NCBI GenBank assembly: GCA_004802725.1
Contig: SGPM01000011.1
Coordinates: 62,001-126,000, forward strand
Direction of reading: 5' to 3'
Origin: Antrodiella citrinella
Lineage: Eukaryota > Basidiomycota > Agaricomycetes > Polyporales > Steccherinaceae
Length of the DNA stretch: 64,000 nt
Part shown: piece after piece, positions 20,874 through 31,660 of the stretch
How positions within the stretch are numbered: the stretch's first letter is position 1
Layout of the letters: every line of letters begins with the position of its first letter
Made by a program: the position numbers and the translations under genes
Notes under the pieces: generated by a model
Seen by the model: the letters and a program-made list of their open reading frames with translations, nothing else
Database searches by the model: none
Told to the model about the DNA's origin: nothing

Positions 20874-21865
20874 TCCCAAGAACGAACAAAGGTTTCTCCC
20901 GAACCAGTCATTCCCTTCTACTCCTCATTCCTTCCTGCTCCCGTCTTCTATGATAAGATCCCTCGTTTCATCCCAACCGGAATTGTAGAGAATACCGGCA
21001 GGAGTGGCCTCTGCAGCGCCTGCTCCGAGTCCTTGCTCTCACCCTGTCCATAGGTTGACAACTGGAAGCGTATCACTGCTTCTTGCGACTGTGCGACTGT
21101 TCAAGTTCCTCATGACTGTGCCGAGTTTGTTCAGGCGAAAACCTAGTCAACCTTACATTACCATATGGTATCGTTGCTCATTCACTCGTTTGATGCAATC
21201 TTACGTGTCTTCCAGCTGCATCGACTCGTATACTTGGGCCAACCTTTTCCTGTCCATCATGGTGTATTGCTTCTGTTATGCAGTAAGACTTTTGCGCTTC
21301 TCGCATCCCGTATCTTCTTGACCAGTGACCCTTATATGTGCCGCTCATGATTTATTGCGCTCTCTAGTTGCTTTCATGGCATATGATGTTCAGCGTTCAG
21401 CTTTCAGCGACAGAAGTTATTCTGGAATGTTGAAATATGTGGCTACACTGCTTGCTCTTGCCCGTTTCCTGACAGCTCTCCGCGGCACGTCCTTGTACGC
21501 CTTCGCTCATGAAGGACGTGGGCATGACAACATTCAAGTTGCAGACGGCCAAACTCACCCATTGTCCTTATCCTGCCAACACATTCCAAGCAAATCTAGA
21601 AAGACTATCCTCATCTTACAAGGTACCAGATTTCTTCTCCCACGAAGAGCAGATTCTGGATCGATACCTCGGTTTACATAGATGATCACTCGCTGGCGAC
21701 GACTGGAAAAGGAAACGCTTGTAGTCAGACGACTATGAATACTGTGCCATTCCCACAAACATCAACCAGTTACAAGGCAGCGGTGCGTTCCTGGAAGTCA
21801 ATGGCACACAGTCTTATGTGCAACTTCTCTGTCTAACGTGGGTCCAAAGGGATGAGAGGATGTTG
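20874..21865. other. Divergent intergenic region of copy 1
   Basis: Homologous in blocks to 42602-43800 (inverted). Frames of 60-118 codons occur (21004-21321, 21325-21681 plus) but are not preserved in the other copy, so I do not call them genes. Confidence 0.45.
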
Positions 21866-21872
21866 TATAAAA
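21866..21872 (+). promoter_or_regulatory. TATA box of secreted-type gene B
   Basis: TATAAAA within GGATGTTGTATAAAA, 211 nt upstream of the ATG at 22077. The identical 15-mer lies 208 nt upstream of paralogue C, so core promoter and leader were duplicated together. Confidence 0.7.
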
Positions 21873-22076
21873 TACTGAAGGCCGGTCGGTGGTAAGTCAG
21901 TAGCATCGTCCCTGTTCCTCGTCCATAGCTAATTACCCGCCCTATTCACTCCTTCAGGTTGAGCTCAGTATCTGGACTCGCTCGTTGAACTTCCACTTCC
22001 GAGTGCTTTTCTCTTCGTTCTCCAGCGTATCACCGCTCCTCTTGCTCGTTCAGTTTCTTGGTCCTTGACTCTCGAG

Positions 22077-22746
22077 ATGGCACCTATCTTCATCCTCACC
22101 CGTGCTGTTGCCATATCGGCTATCCTTATCGGTGGTGAGTTACATATTTCTTTGATTCTACCGACACAAGTATGTCTGATGCCGCGTCCTTGCCAGCTTT
22201 TCCAACAGTGTGGTCCGCACCCATACTCCTGCAACCGCGGTATTTGGGTGCTTGCCGGTACGGCTGTCTCTTCGCTGACGGACCAGAATCCTCCGCGGCA
22301 GTTCCTGTACGTTCTCGTCCGTCCGTTTATTGACCATACTCTAGCTAATAGTCCGTCTGCAGTCAGCGACCGCGGCCGTGATACCCGTGCAAAATGTCGT
22401 ACCGACCATCATTGAGGTCATCCAGGCAGCTTCACCACCACCTGCTACAGTATCCCAGCTGGTCTCAACTACAGATACTGAGGTGGCCACTAACCTCCCG
22501 AATGTGCTTTCAAGGCCGGGGAGTACGGAGCCCATGGACTCGACCTCTCCAGTGCCTTCGGTCGTGGAAGTCATCGACTTGAATGTTCCGACGGCCGACA
22601 ACGACAAACTCCTCAGCCTCAATGGTTGAGGATCTGTTGGAGGCTCTTCCGGTGAGATGTCGTTATTTCACGGTTTTCAAAGATCCAGAAACTGATGTAT
22701 CTTATGGCAGGAGATCGTCAGTACGGAAGATCAACCAGCGAAGTGA
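22077..22746 (+). CDS. Small secreted-type protein B (FILTRA family), frameshifted C-terminus
   Basis: Function unknown; inverted paralogue of gene C (41711-42393). The start MAPIFILTRAVAISAIL is followed by the shared phase-1 intron (GGT G|GTGAGT...TTGCCAG). Exon 2 reads FPTVWSAP, LLQPRYLGACRYGCLFADG. A second intron (CCT|GTACGT...CTGCAG) leads to exon 3 with VVPTIIEVIQA and later PSVVEVIDL. Relative to C, 2 nt are missing just after the IDLN codons, so the frame runs into a TGA at 22627. Past that point the ancestral frame is still readable (NSSASMVEDLLEALP, intron 22656-22710, EIVSTEDQPAK, stop 22744-22746). The protein as written would end at 22629 and lose the last about 25 residues. Splice sites beyond the frameshift remain intact, so the lesion is young, polymorphic or an error. 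Confidence 0.72.
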
Positions 22747-23763
22747 TATTTTCGTTGAATCAACCATCCGACTATCCGAAATTCTCGTATGATTACTCAC
22801 CCCATGACTACTGCCTACGGACGTAGGCGGGATATCCGTTCGTTTCATACAGACTACACGCCACACTCCTTCACATTCTCGGTCCTCGATCCCGCTTTCT
22901 CTCGCTCGCTCCCGTCTTCCTTTGTGTCGCTCTCGTGGGCCGCCGCGTGCATGTGCTTTTCGTTGATTGCGAAGCACAACGTACATCAGACCCTTTCTCA
23001 CACTCGTCTGTCCGTTGCTTGTATTTGTGCTTGTTTCTCTACGGCTTCTCGTTTAATCCGCCGGCCTTGGTAAATTTACGCTTTTACGTTCATACCTTTC
23101 TTTCCCAAGGCTTCTTAAGCTGTTGTATTCTACTGTTCTTTCCCACTTTTTAATGCTTTGGCCTAGGTCTTGTATTCTGTAACTTATGACTCATTATGCA
23201 TTATGTCTCAATAGAATGTCTTGAATAGCGGTGTCACCGTGACTTCTTCCATTAATATTGTCGCCAAGTAGGAAAACGCAGTCGACCTATTTATTCTCAC
23301 CGGAGTACAATGTGGCCGTGCTTCTTCCGTTGCGTTCTACTTACCAGATCAAACTGTGTCAACCGTTGTTTATCCCGGCAATCCCTCTTTGTCTTCGACC
23401 TAACAAGGTGAGCGTGCGCCTTCAGTGGCACAGGCACAGCGCTGACACAGTTTGCCTGCGGGCAAAAAGAGTCTCACAAGGTGAGCGTTCTCAAGCAAGA
23501 CAAGTCCATTGAGCTTGAGCTTGGTATGTAGCTAGTAACTACGGTCTACTATATCTGTGTAGAGTATTAGATATCAATATATGCATGATGGTAGTCGAAT
23601 GATGATGAGACGAACCAGTACACGGAGCGGAGCAAAGGATGGCAGCAAAAATATCCAATAAAAGACAGCATAGGTACGTGTAGCACTTTAATACCCCAAA
23701 CACCCGAACAAAAACACAACTTATACGTCCCAAAATGACAGCAACAGCACCAGAGCAAATAGA
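22747..23763. other. Intergenic, no supported gene
   Basis: T/C-rich stretch at 22860-23150 and an 84-codon frame at 23258-23512 with no recognisable motif. The right end is the 3' region of the CSC1-like gene on the minus strand. Confidence 0.45.
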
Positions 23764-26700
23764 TCAAGACCTATACGCACCCCGCCCCGCCATGTTCTGA
23801 TCACCCCCTCCGCCTCCACTCCGAGGGGAGTACTCCGTACTTCTCGGATCGTACCGTGGGTCGTAGCCTCCGCCGTACCCTGCAGCATTCGGAGGCTCAT
23901 ATTCGCCTATCATCGGCGACGTCGTCGCGCTTCCAAGCGTGGGCGAATTCCATTGCGACCCCTGTTGTTGCGATGGGTACGGCCTGTGAATCGGGGCCTC
24001 CCTGTATTCCTGGTGGGGCAATGGCTGTGGTACGCCCGGCGGTGCATATTCTCCCATCCCCATAGGGTCTGCCAGCGTCGTCGCGCTCGCAGCCGGATCG
24101 AAATACCCGCGGGTAGAGTTCAATAGTGGTACTTGGTCCAAGCGTGCGAGCTCGATGTCTCCTTGCGCCGCTCCGTGTTGCAGATACCGACTGTAGTCGA
24201 GGGCTTTGGAGGGTACAGGAGAGCTGCGTCCCGTACCGGGAACGTTGCCGTTGTACATTGACTTGTCCTCTTGCATGAGTAAGTTCGATGAGGACACAGA
24301 TCGTGCGTCCCAATCCAGTTCCCCACGATCGCGCTGATACTGTGCCGGATCGTACTCCAAGTCCGCCTAAAGGCACAGTCAACCCTGCCGCCTCGAAACA
24401 GGTTAACGCCAATTGAAAACGCACCTGCGTGATACCCGCAATCTTGATACCACCAGCAACGACCTTCGCGTCCATCTTCGTGCCGCCGTACTCGTCCAAA
24501 GCGGTTTTCGTAGCACCCATCTTTCCAGAGTACACCTGCGGCAGCAGCTCCATCTGGCTCGCATGCAACATAGGCGTGAACAGCTCCGACGTCAGCGCCG
24601 GGTGGCCGAATCGCCTCTCCAGGCGGTTTCCGGCATTGTCAGCGCGTTTCGAGTGCACCTGTGCGAGTCGCAGCTCCGCTTCGTTCGGGATGTAGTAGTT
24701 GAACTTCGAGTTGAAGACGCGCGAGCAGTACATTTTGAAGAGGATGATGATCAAGATGGGTGGGATAGTAGATATCCAGTAGAGAGAGGCGAAGCCGTAT
24801 TGCAGGCCAATCGCTGCAAGGAGAGGTCAATTCGTTTCCCTACCACAAAGGAAGTTGCACGTACTGAGGATGACCAGCAACTGCATCAGAATGACAGACA
24901 CAAGTAGTCGATTGATCACCACGTTCCACAGCCGCCCACCTGTCTCCACTCTCGAGACGAAGACAAACATGAGCTGGTACTTGTATACCACCGAGCTAAT
25001 CCACAGCACGACAGCAGCTTCGACAACGACGAGAGGTGCCAGAGGCGCAAATACCATACCGACAGTACCCATGAACAGCAAATTTGAACTGAATTGAGGT
25101 TTGGAGGGGTCAGAAGATGAGACGTAGAACAGGAGAGACACGCACTAGTAGATAGCATACTGGAACTCGGGTGGTTGTGTCCATTCACGAATGTCACGCG
25201 GCGTCCGACCGAAGACACTACAAGCAAAATCAGCACTGTATCATTATCAACACAGGGAAACACGAACTGTGTCTTGAAGGATATCCATAGCAAGTTGACA
25301 ACCTGCGCCAAATCGAACAGCGCAAGGAATCCTCGCATGCTGATAACAAGCTAGAGTCAAGTGTACAGTTATAGAGAGACAGCAGAGGACGTACGGGAAA
25401 TAAGTCAGCCAATATGACGCCTGGTCAATATAGGTGCGATTGATAGTACCAGGGAGTGCTAGTAATGAAACATTGATCAGTAGATCTAGGGCGAGGGAAT
25501 AAGCAGGGGAGACGCACTGTGAATGTTGTCAAGAATAGTCTTGAAACTCTGATGCTTTCCAATCTCTCCAATGATCTCCTTCACCGAATCTACACAGGCC
25601 TGTTAATACGTGTGCAGATTCGTATACACGGCATGACTTACTGAAAATGACACCAATCAGTGTGAAAATGATTAGCTGCGAGATGACAAGGAAAGCAAAG
25701 TATCGCGCGATGACGGCACGGTCGAGACGAGAATGTGTGGTAGAGCCCATGTATGTCGAAAGCCAGCGCATGACGATGGGGAAAAAGAAACCGAAAGCAG
25801 CGGATACGGCGGGGGGCAAGACACCGGAGATGAAGGTGAATGTGCCAGGGGAGGCGTTAGACCACTCTTGGAGCGGGTCCCAGAGGGCGGTAAGCTATAA
25901 GTCCCAGGTTAGATACTCTCCAGGTATAGATGCAAGTGCACTTACTGAGGCCAAATTAGCAAGAATCGAGATCACAAAGAGTGGCACGGTGTTGAAGAAA
26001 CACACGAGAGCAATAAAAATCCATCCAGTCAGCTGCTTTCCTCGAATCTCATGTTTAGACTTGTTCAGGTTCTCCCAGACCTAAGCACGAGTATGAATGT
26101 TCAACAGCTGTCTAAATGAAGGCACGGAAGTACTCACGATATCTTTTGGGTTCGGAGCAAGTGTGATAGTAGCACCCTTGACACGTTTGCCTTTAAGCAA
26201 ATTGGCTACGATATGGGCATATGGCACAGCAGCCATTGATGCAAAACCGAACATCTCGGCTTTGTTGTTATCGACTTGCTGACGGTACTGCTCGATGGCA
26301 GCTTCGGTTCGCTGGAGTTTGGCACTGCGAGAGCGTCAGTACTCCTAACGACAACTACGAAAATCTGCACATGGCGTACGTGTAGTAGTCGATCGCATCC
26401 TTCTTTGTCCCGCCCATGCCCCAAAAGCCGCCAATGCGGATCATTGGCCGCCTTTTTCCAATCTTGCCGCCCTTGAGATACTTGACGAGGGCCTGCTCAA
26501 GCTCTCGGACAGCCTGGTTGTGAAAGTCTATGAGTTCAGGCAGTTTGCCCACGGCACGACCAATGTGGACTGATGTGGTCGGGTATGGCGCCTGGGTAGT
26601 TTCAAAGATGGCTTTGATGCCTTCATCGGTCTGGTACTGCCTCTGAACGTCGGTCACCATGAGCGTCCGTGCATAGAACGATTGCGTGTATTCCGGCGAG

Positions 26701-27497
26701 CGAAACCATTGCGAACGAAGTCGGACGACGACGTTCCAGTGATACCACACGAACCCCATCACGAGTCCGCAGATACCGTAGGTGGCCGCGACGTGGACGA
26801 AAAGAAGGTTGCCCTGGACGTCACGAATTGTGAGCATCGACAAGGCATCGCGGTCGCTGGATTTGACATGCTTGAGATTGTATGTAATGTTGACAGGAAT
26901 GAGGGCGGCGCATGTGAGGAAGGCGACAGAGGTGAAGAGCCAGCGCATCATGCGAAGAAATCGCAGGAACATGGCAGCGTCTAGGCCAATCTTGTCTACA
27001 AGTTCTGGTTCTTTCGTGTGTACAAGAGGAGTGACCCATCCAAAGATAGAGGATGATATTCGTGGGGGCGGCTTGTTACCGACATGGTACTTAACTTTAG
27101 GTTCGTAAACGATCTGTAGGTGCATACATAGTGTTAGGTCTATAAGAAAGCAAAACTGTGTAGAGCGTTCGGAAGCAAAGTGTGAAGAGGATCTTGTTGC
27201 CGAACTCAGCTGTTGTCTCGTGCCGCATGGCCTAATGACTTCACCACTCCCAACCCCGACCCGAACGAGCTACACAGACCGCGTTCGCATGCACACACCT
27301 TGTTTCTTGGACGTAAAACATTGAAGGCGACTATGGTAACAGCCTGCAAGATATGTTGAGTTGGTCTTCAATTATCACTGCGCATAGCCACTCACAGAAA
27401 TGACAGACATTAGCGCGACCTGAGAGCCCACCGCTGCAGGCGCCAGCGTCCGCAGGTTTGCGCTCTTGTCGAGCAGATCACCAATATTGTCGGCCAT
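23764..27497 (-). CDS. CSC1/OSCA-like calcium-permeable channel (DUF221 family)
   Basis: Multispanning membrane protein of the CSC1/OSCA/TMEM63 family, which are osmo- or mechano-gated cation channels. It starts MADNIGDLLDKSANLRT at 27497. The first two exons carry TM0 (LMSVIS/AVTIVAFNVLRPRNK). Then come IVYEPKVKYH and FGWVTPLVHTKEPELVDKIG, the 10TM_N signature, followed by GLDAAMFLRFLRMMRWLF. A cytosolic loop holds QYQTDEGIKAIFE and LEQALVKYLKGGK. The 7TM core runs over exons at about 26100-24700 (ending near NYYIPNEAELRLAQ). A Pro/Gln/Gly-rich cytosolic tail (23767-24360) has DYSRYLQHG and GGYDPRYDPRSTEY. The intron between LRPRNK and IVYEP is unusually long (about 180 nt). Fungi carry several paralogues (CSC1, RSN1, PHM7), so I give no symbol. 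Confidence 0.9.
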
Positions 27498-28113
27498 GGG
27501 GATCGTCCTCGTTAGTGGTGGTGGTGAGGGAAGTGGAAAGAAGGGAGCATGCGAAACTTGTGTGAAACAATGGAATAAATCTTGAGCTCTGTCCCGAGAC
27601 AGACGCCCGGGCTCCAGCTGTACAAATGTTCAAACCCCGAAAATGTATGTAACAAAATTTAAAAGGTGTGAGAGTTTTCAGGCCTAGACCCTACGGCCTT
27701 GTTCTTCCTTCCGGCGCTGTGTTGCAACCTCCGTGACTGTTGCAACCAACTGCCATGATGTTTCTCCATGTTTCTCATTGTATTTTGAACGCAAACCCAG
27801 CATGTCACCAACCCTCGACACCTTCATTGACTCTTCGTTGGCTCGAGAAGTCGCAGACAGTGCCACTGTCCTTGGTCGCGAGCCGGCGTCGTGACATACA
27901 CGCATCATTGTCATCTGGTGTCATGCATGCTTCATCATTGTCAAGATGCCGCCCGAGTGGTCTCGCTTGGGTCGGAGGATCTGACCTGCCGTGAAGTCGA
28001 TGGCATCGGTGAGAGTTTGGGAAGCGACCAGAAGTGACAATGACGGTGAAAACATTCCGAAGAATGCTGGGTGGATGTAAAAGGACGAGGGGAGGACGAC
28101 GCTCAATGGTACG
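27498..28113. other. Intergenic, no supported gene
   Basis: Promoter side of the CSC1-like gene and 3' side of the F-box pseudogene. An 89-codon minus frame (27921-28190) has no motif. Confidence 0.45.
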
Positions 28114-29943
28114 TCATACATATTCGCGGCCGTGACCAGAATCGCAATTGAGGAAGAAGCTTGCAGCACGGTATGTTGTGTAGTTATCAAAGTTCAAATT
28201 TAGTGAACTATGTTCTATGCTCTGACATGAGCATATATCTCCAAAATTACATGTGGCTCTTTGAACGGTAATCCCACTCGCTCTTTGCCAACACGGGACT
28301 TTTTCACACACCGGGCTCGCCTCGAATAGCTGGGTCGCCAATGCCTCCGATACTGTTTCAAGCTCCGCAGTGCCGTTTGCGAGGCGTTGTGTGACACGGA
28401 AAGCGGTCCAAAATTCTTTCGTAAGTGGTCTCAGGCCGCATAGACAGTAGAGGTGCTCGAACGCACGTAGATAGTTCGCCAACTGGTGGGCGTATTCCAT
28501 AATGTCCACGTTTGCCTTAAGTACTTCCTTGCCATTTTTGTCCGGAGGCAAATTCCCATCTGAGGCTCAAGTATACGGGGTAGGGCAGCTTGCAAAGGGT
28601 GGAGAGGAGGTGACCCTGGAAACACAACATGTATCAGTATATGAGGTGTCACAGAGACAGAGGTGGCAACGAACATGTATCACAGCGTGTTGGTCAGAGT
28701 CTGCAGGTATCCCATGGCACAAAGTCAAAGCCATGTGCAAATGCGTGATATGCAAACCCGTTGGAAACAGGTCCAAGTCGGAGAGAGCAAAGTAGACGGT
28801 AAGGCGTAGGTGCAAGGGTCGTACCTCTGCGATAGCCTTATAGAATTGCATCGGCGATTTGAAAGTCAATTGGTGAGATCCACCGACGGTGATCTGAGTG
28901 CACCAGTAACGAACTGGACACCTGAACACAAGAGCATAGGCCCATCTAGTGGTGCACCGCAATGTATCCAGCGAGGGCCACTGCTCGTAAGGCTGAATTT
29001 CATTCCGCTGCCGCAGCATCTCGATCTCTTGTTGAGAGGACTGGAGCACGACGAGGAAGTGGAGAGTGGCAAGATTGGGGAACGTATACGCCAGACTCGT
29101 TAGGCTCGGTAGTTGCCAGTGGCCTAACGTGAGAGTGAGGCGTCGTACGTGAGGACATTGCACATTGAGTACATGAGTGTCCAGCCGGGCCTCGAAAACG
29201 TACACCGATTTAAGACTGTGTTGAAATTTTGCTAACACGTTCATGGTTTCGATGAAGAGATCCTCGAACTCGCGGCCCTCGTAATAATACGAGTCTGGTG
29301 GGGCGATCGTCAGACGGCGCAGAGGAGAGTGCAACGTAGTAACAGTCAGATTTTGTAGCCCGGTAGAGGTGATATTCGTGAAGTCGGCCTCCTGGAGAGA
29401 TTGGAGAGCGCCTAAGGCAGGGAGAAACGCGTCGCTCGTCCGGACGAACACCTACAGGGAATCGATTTCGAGGACTCGGAGATTCTGAGAGTGAGCGAGG
29501 ACTTGGGCAAGCAATTTAACTGCCATCTTAGGAATACTCGATTCGGTGAGTGAATCTTGAGATGCGAGAAACTCCAATTCAAACCGAAACTCGGAGAGTC
29601 GAAGACTATGCAGGAGTAGGGGACGACGAGGGCTTTGAAGCACGAAGTAGCCCCACTTGGTAAGATGATCCAAAGTTGAGAGATCGCAGGTATCCAGATA
29701 AGAAGGCATTCCGTGTTCATACAGCGTCTTGCACGTCTGTACGCACCGGGAAATATCCTAAAGGCACATGAAGGACCTTGCCATAAGATAGACGAGGATG
29801 TCCCATGGCAGCGCAGTGGCGGTACTCGTGGTTTGAGGTGTCCGATCTGCTCAGATCTATCTTGAATGCGAATCAAAACAAAGATTACCTTTGAGAGGGG
29901 TTCATCTGTGTCTGCAACGTTGCCAATGTGTTTCTTCTGGACC
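28114..29943 (-). pseudogene. F-box/LRR-type protein, pseudogene
   Basis: Homologue of the plus-strand gene at 50626. The F-box start LPWDILVYLMARSF is at about 29812-29770, followed by an in-frame TAG where the other copy has Ser (ARSFMCL-stop-DISRC against SRHFMTKSDVSRC). CVQTCKTLYEHG and the helical/LRR part follow, then a second in-frame TAG after LRVLEIDSL (near 29456). The next open frame (FLPALGALQSL, ITSTGLQNL, WPSLDTLRCTTRWAYAL, FRCPVRYW) matches the repeat units of the 50 kb gene. The end (LKANVDIMEYAHQLANYL, FWTAFRV) matches its C-terminus. The upstream exon (SLKG intron near 29890) does not join the F-box in frame either. Two nonsense codons in clean sequence make a non-functional copy likely. 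F-box proteins recruit substrates to SCF ubiquitin ligases. Confidence 0.75.
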
Positions 29944-30132
29944 AACTTGAAGACACTCAGGTCGCAACGTTGAAGCCTCGTTGAGACAGCGACTAAAGAG
30001 GGATTACGTCAGACGCGTTTTGTCGTGCTAAAGGACCTTTGCCAACTTCCAAGCATGAACACAGCGTCCATGTCCGCAACCTTGTTCAAGCTTTTCTCCT
30101 TATCTGCTGGACGACATCCTGAATAGACTTTC

Positions 30133-30892
30133 ATGTCGTCGAGCCTCGACGCGTTCATTCATTCGTCTCGACCCGTACCCGAGCCACTCGCCGTCTCTCA
30201 AGAAATCAGAGACAGAGGATCCACATTTGTTGGTCACATCTTCCGAGCCACCAGCGCCCAAGATGCTCAGAAAGTCGTGACATACGTGCGGAATGTCATT
30301 CACGGTTCCAGGCGTGCGTCGCATGAAATATCTGCGTGGCGCGCCATGGTGCTTTCCTCGGGCAAGTCGGGTCTCGGAGGACCGGAGGATTTCGAACTGC
30401 GGTCGGGCAGCGACGATGATGGTGAGAAGTATGCGGGGGAACGGATTCTGAAGACGATGAAAGCGGAGGGTATCATGGACGCCGTGGTGATTATCACTCG
30501 ATGGTACGTCTCGCTCTTCTTCATTACATCTGTACCAATTCATCGCTCTCAGGTATGGCGGCGAGATGTTGGGACCCATCAGGTTCAGCCACATTGAGAC
30601 TTGCACACGTGAAGTGTGTCGCATGTTTCGACAGAAAGACGATATGGAGGAGGCCATTACGACTCTAAACTCCCTTGACGCCATTCTCTCTGGTCTGCGA
30701 GCAGAGCTCTCGACCATCAGCTCTTCGCTAAGCACCGAGTCTACTTCGACAGCGAGAAAAAGTCAAGACTATAGTCCCATGCGCGACAGTCTGGACTTGA
30801 AGAAGGCGAAGCGGTTGATAACAGCGCGAGAAAACTCGATAAGAGCTGTCAAGTCTTCTCTCAGCAAAGCAAAGGGACAACAGCCTCCCTAA
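30133..30892 (+). CDS. YIH1: YIH1/IMPACT-family protein
   Basis: UPF0029/IMPACT-fold protein, related to yeast Yih1 and mammalian IMPACT, which bind Gcn1 and restrain Gcn2 kinase signalling. The single intron (30503-30552, phase 2) joins IITRW to YGGEMLGPIRF, giving the family core. Before it are FVGHIFRATSAQDAQKVV, HEISAWRA and a block of acidic residues (GSDDDGEKYAGERIL), then MDAVVIITRWYGG. The C-terminal part (about residues 160-235) is helical and Ser/Lys-rich with no known domain. At about 236 residues it lacks the N-terminal RWD domain of true Yih1, so it may be a stand-alone IMPACT-domain protein rather than the orthologue. Confidence 0.82.
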
Positions 30893-31601
30893 GATCGCGG
30901 GTCTCCTGATGATGGGATTGGACATCGACTTCTACCATGAGGTCATCTATCATACGGAGAGTCGGAGACTCCATGATTGCTACATGGGACTCCCGGAGGG
31001 CAGGACGCACATGGGTGGACCTAGACAAGTACGTACTCTTGCTCTGATGTAACCCTGTTCGAAAATACGAAATGGAATCCAACTTGGCAGCGCAGTAGCC
31101 CAGTGGCTCAATGTCTTAGCTATTAGCAGCTGTAGACATCTTTCGGACATCTTGTGATAATTGTTCAGGGCGTAGCAGTGGCGCCGCGGTCCTGTCGCAT
31201 AATCCGCTCCGACTACGAATACTCTCCACCCGAGTCCTTCCGCGCGATCGTTGTGCGGAAGGAGGAGGAGGAGGATATAAGGAGATGTCGGCCAACCACT
31301 GGCGGAATTGCAGAGGCAATGTTAGGAGGCTACTACTGTAACTGTACATGTGGTCAACATACTTGCAGGAATGCCCTGAACAATAATACATCATGGGTGT
31401 TCTCGGCCTTATAAGCTCCCCTGTTCTCTACTGAAGTCTGTTTTCCCTGAATACGTACCCTCCTTCTCGCAACCCTCCCAGTACCCTCTTAGTCTCCGGT
31501 AGGTTGAACAACGTTGGTGAACGTTTGATCGTCTTGACCGGGGTGCCAAGGGTTAATATTCGTTTCGCTTACAACGATCGATCCGGAACATAAACAGGTG
31601 G
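30893..31601. other. Intergenic, no supported gene
   Basis: Contains the 3' region of the IMPACT gene and the promoter of the arrestin gene. Short frames only, no motif or RNA gene. Confidence 0.45.
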
Positions 31602-31607
31602 TATAAA
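31602..31607 (+). promoter_or_regulatory. TATA box of the arrestin gene
   Basis: TATAAA (GGTATAAATTTCG context) 54-59 nt before the ATG at 31661. Confidence 0.5.
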
Positions 31608-31660
31608 TTTCGCGCGCCTTCACCGAGTAATTCCTCCCTCAATCCCCTCCGACTCTGTGC

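Larger units (their letters stand above)
19753..22746. repeat. Inverted segmental duplication, copy 1
   Basis: Contains I66 pseudogene (minus) and secreted-type gene B (plus). The reverse complement is collinear with 41711-45439. Anchor matches besides the genes: the region upstream of the inhibitor (20150-20610 against 44130-44600), GAGTCCCAGGCCAAG (near 20670 and 44070), GGACACACAGA and CACGTG (20830-20865 against 43823-43870), ACAAAGGTTTCTCCCGAACC (near 20885) and CTTGCTCTCACCCTG (near 21035 against 43660), and the TATA region of B and C. Copies differ by many substitutions and indels, so the duplication is not recent. Confidence 0.85.

Noticed and set aside
23258..23512. 84-codon plus frame downstream of gene B
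   Set aside because: No start context, motif or homologue within the window; likely chance.
24413..24907. 164-codon plus frame opposite the CSC1-like gene
   Set aside because: Antisense to well-supported exons; crosses real introns and has no motif.
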